Program-made: the position numbers and the translations under genes
In this document: in pieces, positions 7,081-10,888 of the stretch
How the letters are laid out: each line of letters starts with the position of its first letter
Position numbering within the stretch: position 1 is the stretch's first letter
Assembly (NCBI GenBank): GCA_003990745.1
Contig: RBNI01006870.1
Location: 1-10,888, forward strand
Direction of reading: 5' to 3'
DNA from: Jimgerdemannia flammicorona
Lineage: Eukaryota > Mucoromycota > Endogonomycetes > Endogonales > Endogonaceae
Length of the DNA stretch: 10,888 bases
Notes under the pieces: generated by a model
Database searches by the model: none
What the model was told of the DNA's origin: nothing
The model's input: only the letters and a program-made list of their open reading frames with translations

Positions 7081-8167
7081 ATGGCCTCGGCCGCGAAACA
7101 GCTCCAGTCCAAGGTCCTGGGCGTGTGGTTCAAAAGTGCGTGCGTGTTCATTTCGGGTTTTGGAAAAAAATATTTTTGTCCTTGATCTTCTCGGTTCACA
7201 TTGCCCCAGATGTCGTTGCGGGCCAACCGCTTCCCCAGACATCAAGATGGTTTGAGCAAAACGCCGAGTTCGACCAGTATTTGACGTGAGTGGAATTGAT
7301 CCTTGGGTCTGGAGGGATTGCTTATAAACTATGACTACTCCCTCCCCTGCTTTAAGTAGGTTTTAAGACCGAGACTTCCAAAAAACATTTTATCCGACAA
7401 TCCCTCCCCAACTTCCGACAGCAGGGAATTCGGTGATCCCCTCCACGACATCATCACGACCGGCAAATACACCGAAACCCTCCAAGAGACGGCCAAAGTA
7501 CGTGCGCGCACCATCTCCCTTTCCTTCTCTTTTAAATACCGCTTCTCGTCCTCAACCATCGATCCGCTATCTCCAGGGCTCTCTCTCGCTCGTCATTCTC
7601 CTTGACCAGATCTCGCGCAACATCTACCGCAACTCCCCCCGGTGCTTCGTCGATGCCGACCCACTCGCGCGCAAGTTTACAAAGGCTGTGTTCGCGCGCG
7701 GGTTCGATCAAGAGCTGGATATGATTGAGAGGGTGTGGTTCTATATGGTAGGCGTGGAGGTTAGGCGTGGAGGTTTCTCGCTGATTCGAGTACTATGGGT
7801 TTTCGACGATGCAGGAGGGATTATGTCAATCATTAACTACCAATCGTTCGCGATTCCCAGCCCCTCGAGCACTCCGAAGACAAAGCCGATCACGAGCTTT
7901 GCATTACCAAATTCGAGATGGCCGTCGACAATGCGCCCGAAGTACGTTTTCCCGATCCGCCAACCAATTCAATTTCCACAAACATCTTACTCACGCCTGC
8001 CCGACCCATAGATCCACCTTCCTTTCATAGAAAACATGTTCAAGTACGCCAAGGACCATAAGGTCGTCATCGACAAATTCGGGAGATACCCGCACCGGAA
8101 CCGCATCCTGGGAAGAGTCAACACGCCCGAAGAAGAAGAGTGGTTGAAGACGGGTAAGGGGTGGTGA
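7081..8167 (+). CDS. DUF924 family protein (TPR-like helical, function unknown)
   Basis: Six exons: 7081-7135, 7210-7285, 7425-7497, 7577-7747, 7861-7941 and 8012-8167. They give 203 residues, the usual size for the family, which also occurs widely in bacteria. In order, the family signatures are KVLGVWFK (the ILDFWF-like start), PRWF-like TSRWFEQNAEFD, LVILLDQISRNIYRNSPRCF (LLDQFxRNxYR motif), the PLEHSEDKADHELC box, and near the C-terminus DKFGRYPHRNRILGRVNTPE. Intron phases agree at all five junctions. For intron 1, only the acceptor at 7208-7209 keeps the frame open through TSRWF. The fold is known or predicted to be helical and TPR-like; no enzymatic activity is established to my knowledge. 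At the 3' end, GGTAAGG (8153-8159) could be a splice donor five codons before the stop, so the last residues are less certain. The gene is tandem with MRT4 but 1.2 kb away. Confidence 0.93.
7749..7774 (+). repeat. 13-bp tandem duplication at the donor of DUF924 intron 4
   Basis: TAGGCGTGGAGGT is repeated directly at 7749-7761 and 7762-7774. The first copy overlaps the GTAGGC donor at 7748. The second makes a GTTAGG sequence that is a poorer donor. The exon is unaffected. Confidence 0.8.
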
Positions 8168-8433
8168 TCGGGAGGTCACTGTATGGATCTGTTAAGCCGC
8201 CATTCGTTCCTTGTGCATTTGTGTCCGTTTTTTGCTTCCCTTTGCTCTGGTTGTTTTTGCAACGTTCGTTATTATTATATATATTTTTATGGGAATTAAA
8301 GAATACTTTTGGACGATATATGCCGGGACGGGTTGGATCTCCGTTGTTTCAAGGGGTGTATTTAGAGCGAGAACATTACGGACGCACGTGACACGATGCA
8401 ATGTAGGAGGCATGGATAACGGCGATCACACCA

Positions 8434-8439
8434 AATAAA
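8434..8439 (+). terminator. Possible poly(A) signal, DUF924 gene
   Basis: AATAAA 267 nt after the DUF924 stop. Fungal signals are loose, so this is only a candidate. Confidence 0.3.
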
Positions 8440-8550
8440 TGACATTGCTTGTGTGTCTACCCCCATCTTCCTTCTTCCGTCCTTCGTTCCTGCACATCGA
8501 ACATAACAGAGCCTTCACGTAAGTCTTGCTCAAGCTGGATAAAAAGTGTT

Positions 8551-8573
8551 CATGCTCATGCTCATGCTATGCT
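8551..8573 (+). repeat. CATGCT hexamer repeat
   Basis: Three perfect CATGCT units followed by ATGCT, in the convergent 3' spacer. Confidence 0.85.
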
Positions 8574-8839
8574 TCACTTGGCGCTTGCTTGAAATTAAGT
8601 TTATTAGGTTGTTTTAGTATTGCTTGGCCTAGTTTTGTTGAGGGTAGAAATCCTTGAAACTTGATGGATTAAATCGAGGCCATTCTGAAACAGGATATCT
8701 TGAGATTTCGGAGGTTTACCAACACTATCCAAACTTGCAGTCTGGCACAGACTTTGTCCATCCTGAAGAGTTTAGTTCATCGGGATTCGGGTGAGGGAAG
8801 TGCCTATGACTGTATGTCTCGAGGATACCTAAACACGCA

Positions 8840-8845
8840 TTTATT
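8840..8845 (-). terminator. Possible poly(A) signal, GNAT gene
   Basis: AATAAA on the minus strand, 139 nt past the acetyltransferase stop codon. A plausible spacing for a fungal 3' UTR. Confidence 0.35.
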
Positions 8846-8983
8846 TAACCAATACAAGACCGCCATACCCAGAACATTTATCCCGCAAACATGAAGACAC
8901 TCGTAGTATTGTCCAGAATATATTTACATTTACTGAACCCCGTGAACATATTCACCGTTCCCTATGTAAATAGTCAACGATAT

Positions 8984-9559
8984 TCACAACTCCAATACTA
9001 ACTCTAGCCACTCCTCTGGCCCATGCACGACCTCGCTCTTCCCCCTCAACACGAACCCAGCCTTCTCGTAAAGTGGCACGAGCTCCTGGTGACTCAACAA
9101 CGCGACCCTATCGTACTTCTTCCCATCCCTCTCATTCACCTCCTTCAGCCCTTCCGCATACGCCGTCAGGCACTTGGTCGCAATCCCCTTGCGCCTAAAC
9201 TCGGGATCGACCACGACCGAGTGAACGCACACGGTCCGCCCGGCGGGATCATGGGTTTTCATGGACTCGGCAGTTAGGGTCGATGAAGCGGAGAGTGTGG
9301 CGTTGACGAAGGCGACGAGCTTATCAACAGTGAGCATGGTGCACATGTTGTCGGTGCACACAAAGTCCTCCTGCTCCATCAGGCACGCAAGGAAGAGTTC
9401 CCCTGGGACGTGCGAGAGCCGGTACTCGATCTGCGCGAACGTCGCGGCCTCGGTGGCAGGATACGACGCCTTTTCAAGCTCGTGAAGCCGGGCTAAATCT
9501 GTGGCTTGGGTGGCGCGGTACTTGAGCGGCGGGAGTTGGGGGCGGCGGGCATTCTCCAT
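8984..9559 (-). CDS. GNAT N-acetyltransferase, AANAT/polyamine type
   Basis: A single-exon gene of 191 residues. It should transfer acetyl from acetyl-CoA to a primary amine such as an arylalkylamine or polyamine; yeast Paa1 is the best-known fungal relative. Visible features are the N-terminal YRATQATDLARLHELEKASYP with PATEAATFAQIEYRL (substrate side, residues 14-48), the beta-4 strand VCVHSVVVD (110-118), the acetyl-CoA loop FRRKGIA (121-127), and VPLYEKAGF (161-169), whose Tyr164 matches the general acid of animal AANAT. In an ungapped alignment from memory, His113 matches one of the two AANAT catalytic-relay histidines, while the other position is Cys111. The ATG sits in a strong context (CCACCATGG). 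The 36-nt leader before it (9560-9595) is almost only A and C on the message strand, so it is probably unstructured. The exact substrate is unknown. Confidence 0.93.
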   Translation of the reverse strand: MENARRPQLPPLKYRATQATDLARLHELEKASYPATEAATFAQIEYRLSHVPGELFLACLMEQEDFVCTDNMCTMLTVDKLVAFVNATLSASSTLTAESMKTHDPAGRTVCVHSVVVDPEFRRKGIATKCLTAYAEGLKEVNERDGKKYDRVALLSHQELVPLYEKAGFVLRGKSEVVHGPEEWLELVLEL

Positions 9560-10249
9560 GGTGGTTGTGGAGGTTGTTGGTGTTGGTGGTGTTGAGTAGT
9601 CGATGTCGGTAGTTGAGTTCCGAATTTATGAGATACTGTGGCTTGGAAATAGAGTTGCATTGGATAATTCCACCGCCGACTATTAATAATGTGAAATTAC
9701 TAAGGCAACCCCTTTGCTTGCGTTGATGTACTAAAAGGAGTAGCCGAGACGTCTGGTCGTATAGAAATTCCACCCAGAATAACTACGACCCTTCGACATA
9801 AAAACGAACAACGATATATGTGGTTGTCCCGGCCTCCCGCATTTGTATTTCTGCCTCCCATACTTGCGAGAATAACTATGCCGGCCATCACAATTGTATG
9901 GTACCAGCAATGAAACCGGTATAACTTTATTAGTAAAGGACGATGACGGATTATATCGGCAGCAGACCCAATCAAATATCGAGCCAACTTGACTGATACC
10001 CAAAACGCACAATCATCTTTGCACGAATCGAAACGAAAGCAAACGATGGATAACGGCCTACTCGAAAACTCGCGTCCGCTTATCTCTGGACATGCTTTGC
10101 GAGTTACTCCTTATAATGAGCACATTGCTCGTGATTCGTATTTTTGATTAACGTTCCAGAATTTGGCGTCAGGATCACGCTCAACCCTGAAGCCAGCCAC
10201 ATAAATTTACCTTGTGTGCCTATCATCTTTACCCCTCTATCACCCAGCA
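9560..10249. other. Divergent promoter region, GNAT and SAP-protein genes
   Basis: About 690 bp between opposed start codons. Beside the GNAT gene is the A/C-only leader (9560-9595, minus) and a CCAAT box. Toward the SAP gene, TTAACGTTCCAG (10149-10160) looks like a branch site plus acceptor, so a 5'-UTR intron is possible. Open frames between 9700 and 10012 on the minus strand show no domain that I know. Confidence 0.5.
9659..9663 (-). promoter_or_regulatory. CCAAT box of the GNAT gene
   Basis: CCAAT on the minus strand, 100 bp upstream of the ATG at 9559. That is a typical HAP/NF-Y position, but a single pentamer is weak evidence. Confidence 0.35.
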
Positions 10250-10864
10250 ATGTTTCGTCTGACAACACTCCCGCTCTTCCGAACCCTACACCACACCTGC
10301 CGCCTTGCGACTCCAGCAATCTCCCGATCCTTGTCCCTCACTACCCCATGCCACAGTGCCAAGGAACAGTGGACCTCCTGGAATTTCGAAGAACGCACCA
10401 AGAAGGAGCTGCAGGATAAGCTCCGTCAGTTGGACCTACCTTCGGCGGGCAACAAGCCAGTGCTCGTCGAGCGTCTCCACAAACAACGGGAAAAGATGTT
10501 GGCGAACGCACGCGTGGTAGGGGCGGCGACCACTGCTGTGACCGAGCAAAAGCTCAGCGCGAGTACGACTGATTCGTCTCAATCCGACCAGAACATTCCC
10601 GTTGAAGGTGATCGAACTTCTGAGGCTCTTCCCAAAATTTCAAAAGGACCGCAACCTTTACCAGAAAAACCTGCTTTACCAGAAAAGCCTACATTATCAG
10701 ATAAGCCTGTTTTACCAGAAAAACCTGCTTTACCAGAAAAACCTGCTTTACCAGAAAAACCTGCTTTACCAGAAAAACCTGCTTTACCAGAAAAACCTGC
10801 CTTACCAGAAAAGCCAGCAGATTACGATCGGGTAATTGCAATTCACGAACAAAGTTTGTGTTAG
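10250..10864 (+). CDS. Probable mitochondrial SAP-domain protein (AIM34-like), 3' end uncertain
   Basis: The visible frame is 204 residues. Residues 1-36 are rich in Arg, Ser, Thr and Leu and have no Asp or Glu, as in a mitochondrial presequence. Residues 49-79 form a SAP motif: KKELQDKLRQLDLPSAGNKP followed by VLVERL, a helix-turn-helix usually associated with nucleic-acid binding. A linker leads into nine Pro-Glu-Lys hexapeptide repeats (136-189). A presequence plus one SAP motif in a small protein recalls yeast Aim34, which I recall as a mitochondrial protein of unknown function with a C-terminal membrane segment. No such segment is visible here. The frame ends at a TAG 16 codons past the repeat, but a phase-0 GTAATT donor at 10832 could splice to an exon outside the window. 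ATG 10250 is the first ATG in this frame, after CACCCAGCA. Confidence 0.75.
   Translation: MFRLTTLPLFRTLHHTCRLATPAISRSLSLTTPCHSAKEQWTSWNFEERTKKELQDKLRQLDLPSAGNKPVLVERLHKQREKMLANARVVGAATTAVTEQKLSASTTDSSQSDQNIPVEGDRTSEALPKISKGPQPLPEKPALPEKPTLSDKPVLPEKPALPEKPALPEKPALPEKPALPEKPALPEKPADYDRVIAIHEQSLC
10655..10816 (+). repeat. Nine-copy 18-bp coding minisatellite (ALPEKP repeat)
   Basis: Nine in-frame 18-bp units encode PLPEKP, ALPEKP, TLSDKP, VLPEKP and then five ALPEKP. Units 5-8 (10727-10798) are identical in DNA; units 1-4 and 9 have diverged. The units use TTA, CCA, GAA and mostly AAA, unlike the C/G-ending codons common in the rest of the gene. The peptide should be an extended, charged Pro-rich linker. 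Confidence 0.95.
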
Positions 10865-10870
10865 AATGCT

Positions 10871-10886
10871 AAAAAAAAAAAAAAAA
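10871..10886. repeat. Poly-A run at the right edge
   Basis: Sixteen consecutive A residues, then CG, then the end of the window. It follows TGCTAA, which could be a branch site if the SAP gene has an intron here. Confidence 0.9.
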
Positions 10887-10888
10887 CG

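Larger units (their letters stand above)
8168..8983. other. Convergent 3' region between the DUF924 and GNAT genes
   Basis: AT-rich spacer with no credible coding sequence. Candidate polyadenylation signals are AATAAA on the plus strand at 8434-8439 (for the DUF924 gene) and AATAAA on the minus strand at 8845-8840 (139 bp past the GNAT stop). A short CATGCT tandem repeat (three units plus a partial one) lies at 8551-8573. Confidence 0.55.

Noticed and set aside
10214..10249. Upstream GTG as start of the SAP protein
   Set aside because: GTG is not a normal nuclear start; the ATG at 10250 opens directly onto a presequence-like N-terminus.
10602..10835. Frame encoding YQKNLL repeats
   Set aside because: Out-of-frame reading of the ALPEKP repeat; the in-frame version joins to the presequence and SAP motif.
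1..10888. A multi-gene novel system (defence, biosynthetic or mobile)
   Set aside because: The six genes are unrelated housekeeping or orphan families with separate promoters and mixed strands; no co-directional cluster, integrase, transposase, inverted terminal repeats or tailoring enzymes were seen.

Overview
This window is ordinary nuclear DNA from a fungus. All six genes look eukaryotic: three are cut by many short spliceosomal introns (69-201 nt), the proteins match fungal housekeeping families, and TATA and CCAAT elements precede some starts. Of 17 visible 5' splice sites, 11 begin GTG (GTGAGT, GTGCGT and variants) and 16 have G at +5; one intron has a perfect TACTAAC branch site. The intron density excludes a budding yeast. 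A basidiomycete or an early-diverging (chytrid-like) fungus would fit, but I cannot place it further. Both ends of the window lie in or beside long A/T homopolymers, as expected if it is a whole contig that broke there.

Layout from left to right. (1) 21-1757, minus strand: the first eight exons (287 residues) of a phosphoglucomutase/phosphoribomutase of the PGM2/PRM15 type, cut off at the left edge inside intron 8. (2) 2243-4015, minus strand: a single-exon F-box protein of about 590 residues. (3) 4016-4706: a shared divergent promoter. (4) 4707-5849, plus strand: MRT4, the nucleolar uL10/P0-like ribosome assembly factor, five exons, 227 residues. (5) 5850-7080: a 1.2-kb gap with a hairpin, a 21-bp minisatellite and a CACGTG palindrome. 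(6) 7081-8167, plus strand: a DUF924 protein, six exons, 203 residues. (7) 8168-8983: a convergent 3' region. (8) 8984-9559, minus strand: a single-exon arylalkylamine/polyamine-type GNAT acetyltransferase. (9) 9560-10249: a second divergent promoter. (10) 10250-10864, plus strand: a probable mitochondrial SAP-domain protein (AIM34-like) with a nine-copy hexapeptide repeat; its 3' end is uncertain.

The genes do not form a pathway or cluster. They cover sugar-phosphate metabolism, protein turnover, ribosome assembly, an uncharacterised helical protein, small-molecule acetylation and a mitochondrial protein. I saw no mobile element, CRISPR array, rRNA, tRNA or secondary-metabolite cluster, and no convincing new system. 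The points that merit a second look are local: start-site and splice-site decisions, a stopless 3n intron, two minisatellites (one promoter-proximal, one coding), and a CCAAT/dyad element upstream of the phosphomutase gene.
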